A stretch of DNA of 64,000 nt, from positions 65,001 through 129,000 of the forward strand of contig CM055113.1 in assembly GCA_029204225.1 (NCBI GenBank), read 5' to 3'. Below the pieces are notes generated by a model that saw only the letters and a program-made list of their open reading frames with translations, did not search any database and was not told where the DNA came from. Below are positions 12,326 through 24,181 of the stretch, in pieces; position 1 is the first letter of the stretch; every line of letters starts with the position of its first letter. The DNA comes from Diphasiastrum complanatum (Eukaryota; Streptophyta; Lycopodiopsida; Lycopodiales; Lycopodiaceae). Both the position numbers and the translations under genes were made by a program.

Positions 12326-13110
12326 ATGTGTCACACTGGTAACACTCGATCTTCATCATCATCCAATGAAGTCAGGATCATCAACAAATTCAACGGTTCA
12401 AACTTTTATATATGGAAGTTGAAAGTTAGGATGATGCTTATCAATAGAGATCTTTGGGATGTTGTGGACGGCCTGAAACCAGACAAGGTTGATTATGACC
12501 TAGCTAAGGCATGGAAGATCAAGGATCAGAAGGCCCTAGCATCAATCACACTGAATCTAGTTGATTTCCAGATATCCCCGCTACCACTTGCAAGTCCTCT
12601 AAGGAAGCATTAGATTTGTTGTCAAATCTTTATGAGACTCAAGATGTGACCACCCGGTTACACCTTAGAAAGAAGTTCTTTACTCTCAGAATGTCTGATT
12701 CAACAGCCATCACTGCCAACATCAACAGTTTTAAATCTTTGTTAGATCAGTTGTCAGCTATAGGATGTGCTATTCAAGATAATGATGTTGTAATGACCTT
12801 ACTTTCTTCTTTGCCAAAGTCTTATGGGCACTTTGTTGTAATGATCTCCATTCAACCCGATCTGACCCTTCAAAAGGTCATCGATTATCTTCTTCAAGAA
12901 GAGATGCGGATAAAACCAGTGATCTATCTGTCAAAGATAAATCTCTGGTATTATACATCAAAAAGAAAGATAATTTCAAAGGCAAATATCCGATGCATAA
13001 ACAACAATAGCAGAATCCAACAGAGAGTAGTGGATCCAAAAAGCAACTCTTTTGCAGATACTATAAGTGGGTAAACCACGACATCAAAGGTTTTTGTATT
13101 CGAATCTAGA
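12326..13110 (+). pseudogene. copia gag (UBN2-type) remnant
   Basis: The start ATG at 12326 gives a 95-codon frame with KFNGSNFYIWKLKVRMM and LWDVVDG, typical of the copia gag N-terminus. A frameshift near 12600 moves to 12616-13074, which has SNLYETQDVTTRLHLRKKFF, LDQLSAIG and LLSSLPKSYG, the gag capsid-like core. A degraded knuckle (FCRYYKWVNHD) follows at about 13050. The element breaks off near 13250, where sequence of the same kind continues on the other strand. Confidence 0.85.
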
Positions 13111-13289
13111 CGAAGAAGCAACAACACCAACAGTCAAACTCTACTAATACAGTAGAATTTAAGGAGAAAATCTCTGATGATGTCAAACCATCAGAATTGT
13201 TAATGGTAGAAGAATGGACTAAATAAAAAATGAATGGACTTCTGGCATATTTGCTGATAATACAGCTTTCACAAAGAGAAGTCGATTTG

Positions 13290-13965
13290 CTAATAGATGT
13301 TAGATCTTACACTAGATTCAAATTTGACATTTTGTTGTTTTGAATGGCCTAGTCTGAAATGCCATAGCATATCAGTCGATTCAGAAGTTGAAGTATGAAG
13401 AGCTTGACTATTTGTAGAATACCAATGGCTTAACTTGTAAAGATAGCCAGATCTCCTATCGAAAGCTAAAACTTTTTTAGATTTCTCAAGAATAGTACAG
13501 CCCTCTGTATCAAATTCGACCATATGACCAGTGATTTTGCTGATTGAAAGCAGATTTTTGGTAAGATTTGGAACGTTAAGAAAATTGGACAAAAACTTTC
13601 AATCACCTTTTTGGAATTTGATTCTGACTATTCATTCACCCTTGATAGTATGGCATGAGTTATCTCCTAGTTGTACAACTCTAGAATGGGTGAAGGACTT
13701 GTAGTCTTGGAACCAGTCACAGTGATGAGTCATGTGTTGTGTTGCTCCCGAGTCCAAGTACCAAGAATCAATATCTTGTTGTTCTCCAACTTTGGCATGA
13801 AGGTTGCTTCATCTTCCTCTTGAGGCTAGATTGAGTGATTGGTAGTAGCAGCATTTGCTTGTTGTTGGAACTACTTCTACTTTTCATCGTTGTATTTCAA
13901 TATTCTACAGTCCTTGATAAGATGACTAGTCCTCTTAAAGTATTTACAAAATAGCTTCTATCTTG
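13290..13965 (-). pseudogene. inverted copia knuckle-protease-preintegrase fragment
   Basis: Read downward from 13965 it gives a knuckle scrap (FCKYFKRTSHLIKDC), then the aspartic protease SWYLDSGATQHM, then LGDNSCHTIKGE with a stop. It ends with the GAG-preintegrase segment [21 protein letters not shown] and LWHFRLGHS. It belongs to the same lineage as the gag at 12326 but is on the opposite strand. Either an inversion broke one element, or a second inverted copy abuts the first. Confidence 0.85.
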
Positions 13966-14636
13966 GCCGGAATGATAAAGGTTCTGAAGTTGATGATGCA
14001 CTTGATACATGCTGCAAGTTGCTCCTCTTGTCAAGATAGTCTGAATGGCTCTGATGCTGAAAATGAAGTTGGGCGAAGGTTGTCTAGGGTGTTTTGGACT
14101 ACTGTGAGATTCTGGACATTTTTTACAAGGGATTTTTAATGGCAACTAACCTTCACCTGATGGACTGTAGGTACTGCCAACATGGCAGAACGTACTGCCA
14201 ACTCGGCAAAGGTTGGTTCAGACAGAGCATAAAGTTATTGTTTTTGGCTCTTTTCTGGACAGATTGCCAAAAAGAGAGGTTTTTTTTTATTTTTATGTGT
14301 TTTTTGGATTTATGGAAGGTATTGGGTGCTTGGATCTGATACCTTCCACTTCACAATCTTTCCCCACAACACGTACAAGCAAAAATCATGAAAAAAAAAG
14401 AGAATGCAAAATAACCCCTAAACCATGCTCTATTCTACTCCCCACTAACACTAACAACTACAAAATCTAATTTTTTGGTGAAAAGAAAGGGTGAGAGAAG
14501 AGGAGAGTGAGAGAAATGCTATGTAGCAAGACGAGAGTGTGGCACTCCCCGGCAATGGTGCCATTGTTGTGTCATAAATGTAGTATAGGAGTTCGACGCT
14601 AGAAGTGGCAACCTTGTCTCAACCTGCATAGCACAT

Positions 14637-14638
<2 letters not shown>
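13966..14638. other. no recognisable gene
   Basis: A paired ACTGCCAAC motif occurs near 14175 and 14195. A degenerate PBS-like site on the minus strand (14333-14344) might be the start of the inverted copia fragment. Nothing else is identifiable. Confidence 0.3.
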
Positions 14639-14699
<61 letters not shown>

Positions 14700-14711
14700 A
14701 GAAGAAGAAGA
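14639..14711. repeat. (AG)n microsatellite with a (GAA)n tail
   Basis: About 28 AG units are followed by several GAA units. The sequence beyond includes TTTTATTAAG, reminiscent of the LINE 3' end next to the (GA)n at 33847-33930, but too short to claim homology. Confidence 0.95.
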
Positions 14712-16739
14712 AACCAGCAGAGTTTTATTAAGAAGAGAATAGAAGATACAATACAAAGGAAATGGCTCCCTTTTATAGATTTTAGAGGTGAGCCTCCTTT
14801 GGATACACTAAAATGGCAAGGATTCTAATGCCAACCGTTTAAGTTAACACAAACTAAATCTAGTGGTGCTAAGAAAGCACAAGGGGAACTCACATGTATC
14901 ATGTGAGTTCTAATTTGGGCCCTTTTAGCTTTTTATTGGCAACTTGACTTAGGGCCTCTAATGTTATTTTAGAGTTTTAAGCCCCTAGTCGCTTATTCCT
15001 AGGAATTACAACTTGCTAATTGTGCTCATTGGGCTGGGCTTATACTCGCAGGATGCCAATGCCCTCGCACTTATTACTTGTAGTACTATAGTGGGACCCA
15101 CTTGGCAAGCCGTGGCCAACAGTAGTTTTAGTGGCGGGACCCACTAGGCGCCCAACAATTCTTTGTCATACATTTCATTTCCTGTTTAGAATTTGAATAC
15201 TAATGAGCAGTTTTAATCCTATAAAATAGGTACACATCATGGGAGGAAAATTTGGTCGAACGCAATTCCATTGTTTGATCTATTAGCAGGTACCTTGGAG
15301 TGAGCTTTGTTGAAGCATTTATGGTTGGGGTAGTGGTTCTTTTTCTATATAATACACATGAACACAAACCTTGAATCCATAACCCAAGGCAAAGCAAAAT
15401 TTTAAGTGATATAATTGAATGGAAGTTGGAGCAGCTTTCTGATTTGAAACTTTACTGCTATTTCTTCCATGTGAAATCCTTTTGGGATTTTTTTGCACAC
15501 GAGTGGTCGACCTATTTTTTGTTGGTGCATTTATCGGTTTAGCTATGTTATTATAGGATAAGCAAAAACAGTTTGATGAATTCCATATTTCGGAGTTTGA
15601 TTTCAAATAGCTCTCCATGAAGTCTAGTGGCCATAGATTAGTGGGGATCTAATAATCTCAATAGTAGTCCTATTTTTATGTTGACGACTAAATCAGATGC
15701 ATGTACAAAATGAAGGAATTCACAACTTACATTAAAACACAGTTTTTGAGGGAATTGGAATCATGTTATCAAGACTTGCAGGGTTCGACTAAGCAATCAT
15801 ATACACCAGCTTCATTCTTGAACTTGCTCTCTTAAGTCACAAAGTTGACATTAATCCTCATGTCAAAACTGTTGCAAATAAGCCTAATGAAAATGCATTT
15901 AAAAGACTAATTCAATTGTTATGGCATATCTCTCTTGAATCTTGAAGAATGCAAGACATGGTTTGGTTCTGGGATGATCACAAAGCCCTAGCAATGTTGA
16001 TATATACTTAACTCTAAAATAGTAAACTATAATAATTATGTATTGATGAGGCCCTAATCATCTTACTACCTTAGGAGGATGTTGGCCGCGCATCTGTGAT
16101 GTCTGACTGATAATAAGATCAGGGAGAGGCTATTCGTTTAGAACCATATGTTGATCTTCCTATGGAGTATCAATATCTGTTGTTGAGCCTCCTTTACTCT
16201 GGAGGCGCAACTCAAATGGAAGTTCTATCATTAGAGTAGACCCATCTACATTGTTCTCTTATCTTCAAGTTTTTGTGGTGCATTGATAAGCTGACCAGGC
16301 ACTTCATTGAAGCTATTGATGGTGTTGATGTTATTGTTGCTGTGATTGGAGGGAGGAACTAAAGGAGTAGGGGTTTGAAGCCCCACTTGACTTGACCACC
16401 GTGTTTGATGTTGAACTTATGGAGCCTCCAAAGTCCATGAAGGCAAAATTGGGTTTTGTTATCTAGTTGGTCATTGAATTTGAAACAAACTACCAGGAAT
16501 TACCTGAAGATTCTATTATAGAGGAAGAACGGGATCCTGTTTGGTCTAAGCAAGTACCCTAGGCACGAAAAACTGAAAAAAAATTTCTTGGCTGGTGTTT
16601 TTTGGAGTACTACAATTTCTTTCCTATTGACATATTATATTCTTTATGGATTGAGAGATTCTAATTGGCAGTTTGAGCACAGATCTCTTGCTACTTGGGA
16701 ATCTTTTTTTTGGATAACTTGTTCTTTACAAGTAGCAGT
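14712..16739. other. unassigned region
   Basis: No conserved protein is visible. Open frames (15319-15618 and 15200-15397, minus) match nothing I recognise. Around 16160-16560 plus-strand translation gives scraps such as VEPPLLWRRNSN and PEDSIIEEERDPVW that could be the copia integrase-RT linker, but stops are frequent. Confidence 0.3.
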
Positions 16740-16860
16740 GACAAACTCATTGAAGTGAGAAAAAGTCACCAATTGCAAAGTTGGAGATGAAGGATCTTGG
16801 GGACCTACACTACTACCTGGGAATTGAGGTTTGGAGACAAAACAAGAAGCTTTGATGGGG
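16740..16860 (+). pseudogene. copia reverse transcriptase scrap
   Basis: One segment reads EMKDLGDLHYYLGIEVW, the conserved copia RT motif downstream of the catalytic box, followed by QNKKL. Frameshifts surround it and no other RT motif is preserved. Confidence 0.75.
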
Positions 16861-18732
16861 GTAAAGCAAAATTAAATTTGTCATTAAGGGAGAGCGTTAG
16901 AAGTCACTATTTGTCCTATTTGTCCTTTAATGGAAATTCCTCTATTGATGCTCTAAATGCAAAGTCGAGGTACTAGAAGGTACAACCTGACGGCTGTCAG
17001 GGGTCATCAGAGTTTATTTTCTCCCTAGGTGTAATCTTCTCTAGAGATAGTATGGCGAGTACAAAGCTTTTTCCAAGCTTTGATTGCGTGACTTCATGGG
17101 GTTAATGCCATATTTAATAAAGTTGGGGCAATGATTGGGAACCATTGGCCTTTGGATTTCTCTATCTCTACTAGTATAAATAAGCATCCTCTTTCTGCTA
17201 AAGAGGGGAGGAAGAGTCTGAAGAGGCTGGAGAGACTAGAGAGAGTGGCAATGCTTATGTACATACATTCTTTATAGAGATTTGTCTCCATTGATATCCT
17301 ATTTTGCTTCCACTAGTATGTGTAATTTGTGTTTGTTCATAGAACATTAATAACTTAATTCATTGTGAATGTTTTTGCTTCTAGTTCACCTTGAATTCTG
17401 ATAGAGCCGAGATGTGACGACAATCAAAGATGAATGAGAAGAGCTAAAGAAATAAGACAAAGAGAAAGCTTTTAGCTTGAAAAATATCTCCAAAGGAATT
17501 GATCCCAAGCAGAAAGAGTCTTGCATTGTCCGAGACAGACATGTAGCTCCCACTAGATTTTTCTAAACCTCCCCAAATCCCTCCCCAAAAAAGAAAATTT
17601 TAGATGATGATGACAATAGCTTGAATTCATCTACGTTAGCATCAAAGAAAATGTTGGATGTCTCTCTTGTATGCATACGAGTCACCCAACTCTAGGGTTT
17701 CTCTAAAAAGTCATCCCCGTTGACCAACAATCTGAAAAGTGTGATGGCCCAAAAATGAGAATCCCACATTTTCTTGAGCATTTATTGTCACAAAATTCTA
17801 TAAACATGCACAAGGATTGCAAATCTTGAATAACTTGTTACAAAAGTTGAGTCTATTATGGGGAGTCAATGAAGACTAAGAAATCTGCAGACATATGCTC
17901 TAGATGTCTACTGGATTCTTTGCTTAGCATCTTGCTTATTCTTTATGCTTTGTCTTCTACCTGTCAGAATAGACTATGGGCTTCCTTGATGATTATCCTG
18001 CTTGTTTTAGGGCCCAAATCAGGCAGAATGGACTGATATCAATTATAGTATGTCCTGCCTGTCAGAGGACATCCAGGGAGGTCACTCTTGAACTGAATGC
18101 ATATGCATAAACAGCCCATCATGCAAGCCAATGCGTTCAACCAAGACATCAGCTTGTAGTTTCGTTGAACAAACAATGAAATCCTATTCTAAAGCTGCAA
18201 AATGAGCCGATCCTAAAAACTAAAACCAATCTAACATACATTCTACCTAAATACAAGAATCAAGAAACTAAACTTGCTAAACAACATTTTTGAGAGTCCA
18301 ACAATCAAGAAACACTCATCTCTTGATTCTTGGATTTTCCAAGAACATCAAGAAGTGAAATGTAAATGGATATGCAAGATCTACACCACAATTTCAGCCT
18401 ATTTAGTTTACTTGAACACTGATTCCTACAATGATCCACAAAAGCAATAAAACTAATCCACTCTAGTTCCACAAACAAGAAATAAAACTAACCACCACTA
18501 AATCCACAACCACACACAAAGAGATGGAAGGGCAAGATCATTAATGCATCACTCAAGAAAACAAGAATGATAAAGGAGCTCAAGGATGCACCAAACTCAT
18601 GGAGGCTATTCTCTTTAGAATATGGAGTAGATGCATTCACAAAAAGCTCTCTTCTACAAAGGGGAAGTCTCTTAACTAAGCAAGAGAGATCCTTAAATGA
18701 CATACTAGTGGCATTTTCACATTACACAAATT
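16861..18732. other. unassigned region left of repeat copy 2
   Basis: No recognisable gene, RNA or LTR end was found. This stretch may include sequence that also lies left of copy 1, outside the window, so the true left end of the 4.63-kb repeat cannot be set. Confidence 0.3.
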
Positions 18733-21700
18733 ACTTGTGGAATTATCCTCTCCACTAGAGGTCACCATCAAAAGGTGGCTCGCTCGACTTTTCTAAGAGG
18801 GGTCTACTTGCATTTATTACATTTGCGTAGAAATACTAGTTCCTACATGGTCATTCCATCTTACGGGATTCACCATGAGGCTCACACTGTTTCTTTCTGT
18901 CATTCTTAACTAGTATTCCTCAGCTCTCATCTTCGTTCATCTCGTCTTCTCGGAGACCTCCTCGGTCTAAGGTGAGAGGTGCTCTTGGATACCTCTGGCC
19001 GAGTATCTTGGGGATTCGTCAGAATCAGCCAAAATCATCCCACCCCTAATGTGTTGCAAGACCCACTGCAACCATATTGAATGATATTGCTCCGCTTTCG
19101 CATTGGCATCTTCGATTGTTACTTGGAAAAGTGTAGATCCTCGTTCACTTACATAAAACCAAGTGCTTATTGTTGCCGGTCTTCATCAGAAAACTATTTT
19201 AGCAAATTGTCGCAAATGGTTGGTAAATTCAAAATTGGAGATCTCCCAGCAGCTTCACAATCTTGCATGCTTGAGTGCTTCCTTTTTGTCTTTTTCTCTT
19301 TTTTGCATCTGCCATGGATGGTTTTGCTTCTGGCTTCTTGGTAGGTATTAATTCTCTGGGAGGTCTGGATCCTCCATTATGCTTCTGGGTTTCCTCAGTT
19401 ATTCTCTCAGTCAAAGTTCCAGTCTTGCTGACACTCTTTCTTTGATGAACCTTCGATTGGTAGGTTGCGTAAAGCTTGGGTTATCAATCTCCAAGGGGAT
19501 GGACTTATCATCAAATTGGTGATGGAAACAGATTTGGGACGAATGGTTGGTAGAAGGATGAAGAAACTGATAGTATTACAGTTGCAACCTTGGACCCTTG
19601 AAATGTTGAGCTTTGACCACTTCTTGCTTGGTGAGGAACTCGCTTTATTCTGCAGGTTCGCTGTCATCTTTATCTTTTTCTTTTTCGCAACTCCTTCCTT
19701 CGATCCATTACTTTTGGATCTCTTCGGGCTTCATAGGAGGAGATTCGACTATCATTGCTCCGGAGAGTTTTTTTTTATCATCGATCTGACTCATCTATTG
19801 CTTAAGTTTCATCCTTTCCTCCTCAGCTTCTTGGATCTTTCTCTTTATTCCTTCTAGCTGCTTTGGCTGCTTTCTTAAATCTTTTTTTCTGGCTAACCAA
19901 CCATTGTAGGTGGTAGTTGGTCTCTGCAAGACACTTGCGATGATCTATCAGCTTCTTCGGTAAGACTATCAAGGTCTAAAAATTGGAAATTTCTTAGATG
20001 GATGATGAGATGATGGAAAGACAGAGAAATGGACGGAAGGGTGGTGGTGGTGACATTGGTAGATGGTGTGGATGATAAAATAGGCATGGGAGTGGATGAA
20101 GAAGAAGACTTGTACTTTCTATTTGCTGAAGGATCTTCGTCGTGACTGGGGTACTTCTTCTGATTGAGTATCTTTGGATTGCCCATCTGTCTTTTTAGCC
20201 TTGTCTTTTTCATCTTTGGTGTTGTAACCTTGGCTAGTGATCCTGTTGATGTTGTTGCTGGCAATGTGGCTGCTCCTATGGATGCTTGCAAATCCACTCT
20301 CTCCCCCCGAAAAAAAAATCTATTGGTGGGGATGTTGTTATTGGTAACATGTATGCTCAAGGTTGGATCGTCGTTTGGAACACGCAATTGAAACACATTG
20401 AACATGCAACTGGATTGAAGATTGAATAAATTTTGACTAAATTTGTCTTAATCTTGTTGTAGTTGACTCGAAAACTAATTTGGCAATGAGATGCATGAAT
20501 CAACTCTGAAGTTACATGGAGTTGTCAATATGCACAAAAATTCTAAACGCTCTACAAGGTGATTTGGAGATGTATAGATAAATGAAAATGTCGTCTTGAG
20601 ATACTCTACAAAGATGACTTTTGTTCAATGGCTAATCCTTGTGAAATAAAAGCAAATCCAAAAAATATATATGTAATCATAAGAAAATAACACGTGAAGG
20701 AGGTCCACAAAAAAAGTGATAACATAAAAAGAAACAAGGTAATATACCATCTTTACAAAGAGTTGATAATTGCAGAGCACCATGTGGAACAAAAATTTTA
20801 TCCATCAAAATTGATACGTCACCTTGATAATTGCAATTGTCCATTGTGAGTTACAGTAATGAAAAACTCGGACATGCCCTTGTCAAAAACAAGGCAGGAT
20901 TAGTGACACTGAATGTATTGAAGATATAGCTTGAAATGCATGGAAGGAGAAGGTACTATTTCTTGAGTACTTCTCTCATTAGGAGATTCATAAAATGAAT
21001 TTCCATATAGGTTTCCTATTCCCATAGTTGTCAGTATATCTACTTGTTGGGAGATCAAATGATCAAATATGTGTAAGGCCTTGGAAATCTTCTTATAATG
21101 TGGTATGTCAGATAGATTTGAGGTTGCAGAAAGGTAGAAGAAAATTTCAATTCCCTGGTGAGGTTGCTCTTGGTTGGAAATTGCAGCAGATGACGAAATA
21201 TCTATGTTTTTATTCTTTCTACAACAACTCCATTCATTTCTTGCAAGAATGACTCTGTGCCATGAGTGGTCTGGGTAATCACAGGGTAATGTAGAAGTTT
21301 TCAAGGAACTTCCCGATTGAGTAGCAAGTTCAGCTGTTGGTTGCTATGGTGCTCGTGGTGTGTTGTCATTGGGATCCTATACAGATTTGTAATGGACGTG
21401 GCGAGCAGGTAAGATCTTACTGGATTGTTTCGGACAGTCTTTGAAATTGTGTTTCCTAACACAGTCAGGGCATTTGGCATGGTATTTTGTTTTGACTGTA
21501 CAATCAACCATAAAGTGGCCTATTTCACCGCAGATGAAGCATCTGTTGTTCATCAGCCCTTGTTGAATTGCATAGCCATGTTGTATGGCAAGGAGTTCTG
21601 GATTTTTCGGATGGTGTTCGTGATAAGGCAAGGATTGTCTAGAGTTGGATGATTGTTCTTCATATTGTTGTATGGAATTGGAAGGCAATCATTAACAGGA

Positions 21701-23364
21701 TGTGTAGCCTGGCAATGTGGGCACCAAATATTTCGTTGTCTATAAGGTACTTGTGCAAGGGGTAGCTGACCAGACATATGGCTTTGGATAGACGTCAAGG
21801 TGTCTCGAAACTCCGTAGTGAGTTTCTCCATTTGCATTTGGCGTTGCTGATTAAGCAACTCCATCTATGATTTTCAAAGCTGATTTCGAGTATTGTCGTT
21901 CAACATCGATTCATGAACAGTAGCATGATGTGGTTTCTGTTCCCTAGATTCATCAACATCGAATCCTTCGTCTTCCTCCCAGATGACATCAGACATAGCT
22001 AACTTTAAGCTCGTATATTCGTCATTGGATCTAAGCTCGCGTCTAATCCATTTTGGAAGTTCAACTAAGAACCAGATGGTGAAGATTTGTTCGGTGAGTT
22101 GTTCTTGTACTTGACCTTTTAAACGTTTAAAATGCTCAATATAGTCGCGTACGTGTTCGTCTTTTGCCATCTGGATATTACTCATTGACAAAAGAACTCT
22201 ATCAAACGAAAGAGTTTGAAACGTTTGATAAATGACTCTTTTAATACAGACCAATCTGTCTTATCTTCACGATCGGGTTAAAAAACCAGACACATGCTTT
22301 AACGATCATGGTCATGGAAAACAATTGGACCCCATAGCGTCGTTGGATGTTTCGCCATAAATGTCATACGCATTCTCAAAGATTTGCAAGAATTTTTGAG
22401 GGTCCGAACTACCGTCAAATTTGGGTAGATCTAAGTTGGGTGTTCGCTTTTCAAGATGAGCTCCATGAGTGGCAAAAGCTCCATTCAGGTGTGTTCTGGC
22501 CTGTGATAATTCTACACCATGAAAATGGGCTCTGCCACGTGCAGATTCGACTCTATCAGGTTCTCGGCTCTCGAATGAGTTTGTGGAATTTTCGTGTACG
22601 TGTGATTCATTCGGGAGAGCCTATGACGTCGGATTTCTTCAGACATAGGTGACACCATTTTGGGTGGATGGTCTTTTGTGGCATTGGGATCATAATGGTG
22701 TTCCATTGGGTAAGGTTTGCTTTTTGTGTTTTTGTATAGGGCTTTTTGTTTTTTTTTTTTTTGGGTTTGTTTTGTTTTGTTTTGAAAGATCGGTTACTAG
22801 ATAAGTCAAGGATTCAGTGAGTGGCGTATGAACGAAGTTTGTTAATGGGTAGGTTAGGTAGTGGATGTTGAATGTGTCAAATGGCTAGGGTAAGGATTTG
22901 GTTAATGGCTAAGTTAAGGGTGCGGGTAATCGCCAAGGTGTCAAAAATGATAGTAGAGCTTAGACAAAGGTTTTTTTTTTTTAAGGTTAGGGACGAATGA
23001 GGGGTCAGGGGTTCGACTAGGTCAATAATGAAGCGAAGGTGGCTCGGTCGAAATTGGAGGCAAAAGGCCCGGTTGAAGTGAGAGTGGTGTTGAGACTAGG
23101 ACTCGCCAGAGATACTCGGTTGAGATTCGAAATCCGGTTGAGACTCAAGTGGATACTCGGTCGAAATCCGATTGAGATCCGGTTGAGACTCGGTTGAGAC
23201 TCCAGTGGATACTCGGTCGAAATCCGGTTGAGATGCGTGGAAGAGGTCGTGTGGTCTGGTCGAGAGTTTGGAGAGGGTCGAGTTTTGTGAGCAGATATCC
23301 CCGGTCGAGAGGGGAGCGTGAAGGGGAGACTGAAGCAGGTATTCGGTTGAGTTTTGTGAGCAGG
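18733..23364 (-). repeat. 4.63-kb direct repeat, copy 2
   Basis: It matches 1-4630 with an offset of 18732, rising to 18734 after the T run at about 22749-22762. All long frames in both copies translate identically up to 22706. At the right end the short-period repeat continues a little further (GTATCCAGTCGAGTC) before an A/T-rich flank, whereas copy 1 meets integrase sequence. It lies about 740 bp downstream of the host gene's stop codon. Confidence 0.9.
21377..22254 (-). pseudogene. gag-like retrotransposon remnant (copy 2)
   Basis: It carries the same knuckles, frameshifts and stops as 2645-3522. The one nearby base difference is A21903, which lies at the downstream edge of the first gag segment. 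Confidence 0.7.
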
Positions 23365-23377
23365 TATCCAGTCGAGT
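23110..23377 (-). repeat. short-period tandem repeat rich in TCGA (copy 2)
   Basis: This is the counterpart of 4376-4630 and extends about 13 bases further before the flanking sequence. Confidence 0.7.
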
Positions 23378-24103
23378 CACTAGAAATTTTTTTTTTCCCT
23401 CACTTGGAAACATGGTTTTCAAATTTTTTTCCCTCGGGAAAATGGTTTCCAGAAATACATGAGGTATGGCATTACCTTTGCATGTATCAATCAAATGTTG
23501 CAATTTGAGAAAATTTTGCCTCTATTTGCTGATGTGACATTTTCTGGATCTCAAGGTTCAGCATTTCGGATGTGAAATATTTCCCAAATCAATGATGAAC
23601 CGATTCTTGACCATAATCATCAGGTCCTCACCTAAAAAAAAGACAAACAAGATATCTTAAGGTTGAATATTACATGAATATTGATTCTGGATTGTGCGTG
23701 GAATATAATTCCATACAGCTGCCTATTTTACAACTTCTTTTGGCAAGATTAGAAACTGAATGGAGCTAAGAAAGCCATGTTTCTGTAATTAAATAGCAGT
23801 CGAGTGGAACTTTGAAAATTCCATCATCTATTTCCATAATGAGTATCCAGGTATCGAATCAATGGATGGCCATGCAAATGTGCACGAGTCTTCTCCAATG
23901 AATATGTTCAACATGCTGTGCAAACAAGTTGACAATCAACTGCTTTGGACTGTTTCAGATAATTAATGTAAGATAGAAACCCTTGTACAGGGCTATTTGT
24001 ATGTACATTTTATAGTTAGATACAATGATGGACAATGCTTGTATATAATTGATAACAGACCACACTGTTCTCACGTCACTAGAACCTTTTTGGAGGAGGT
24101 AAG
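23378..24103 (-). other. 3' flank of the host gene, probable 3' UTR
   Basis: This A/T-rich stretch follows the host stop codon on the minus strand. No canonical AATAAA was seen close to the stop. A near-palindrome around TTTCCCTCGGGAAAATGG lies at 23428-23448. No other gene is visible. Confidence 0.4.
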
Positions 24104-24181
24104 TTAGCTTGAGTTAGAAAGAGGAGCTGTGTTCAAGAGTCTCTCCACCTCATCGCTTGCCTCAGCTTGAGTTCTCCACTT
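24104..24181 (-). CDS. host gene last exon
   Basis: 78 bp, 25 codons then TAA. It begins [16 protein letters not shown], as expected for the family C-terminus, and ends SNSS. The acceptor is TTATGCAG. Confidence 0.88.
   Translation of the reverse strand, partial: KWRTQAEASDEVERLLNTAPLSNSS

Noticed and set aside
17400-18700. A second host gene left of repeat copy 2
   Set aside because: Frames of 63-71 codons overlap on both strands at 18488-18758. No conserved motif and no convincing splice-linked exons were found.
4631-18732. The two 4.63-kb repeats as LTRs of one giant element
   Set aside because: No polypurine tract or PBS sits at the inner edges. The block carries gag itself, and copy 1 meets a truncated integrase. 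The left LTR end is outside the window, so this is unlikely rather than excluded.
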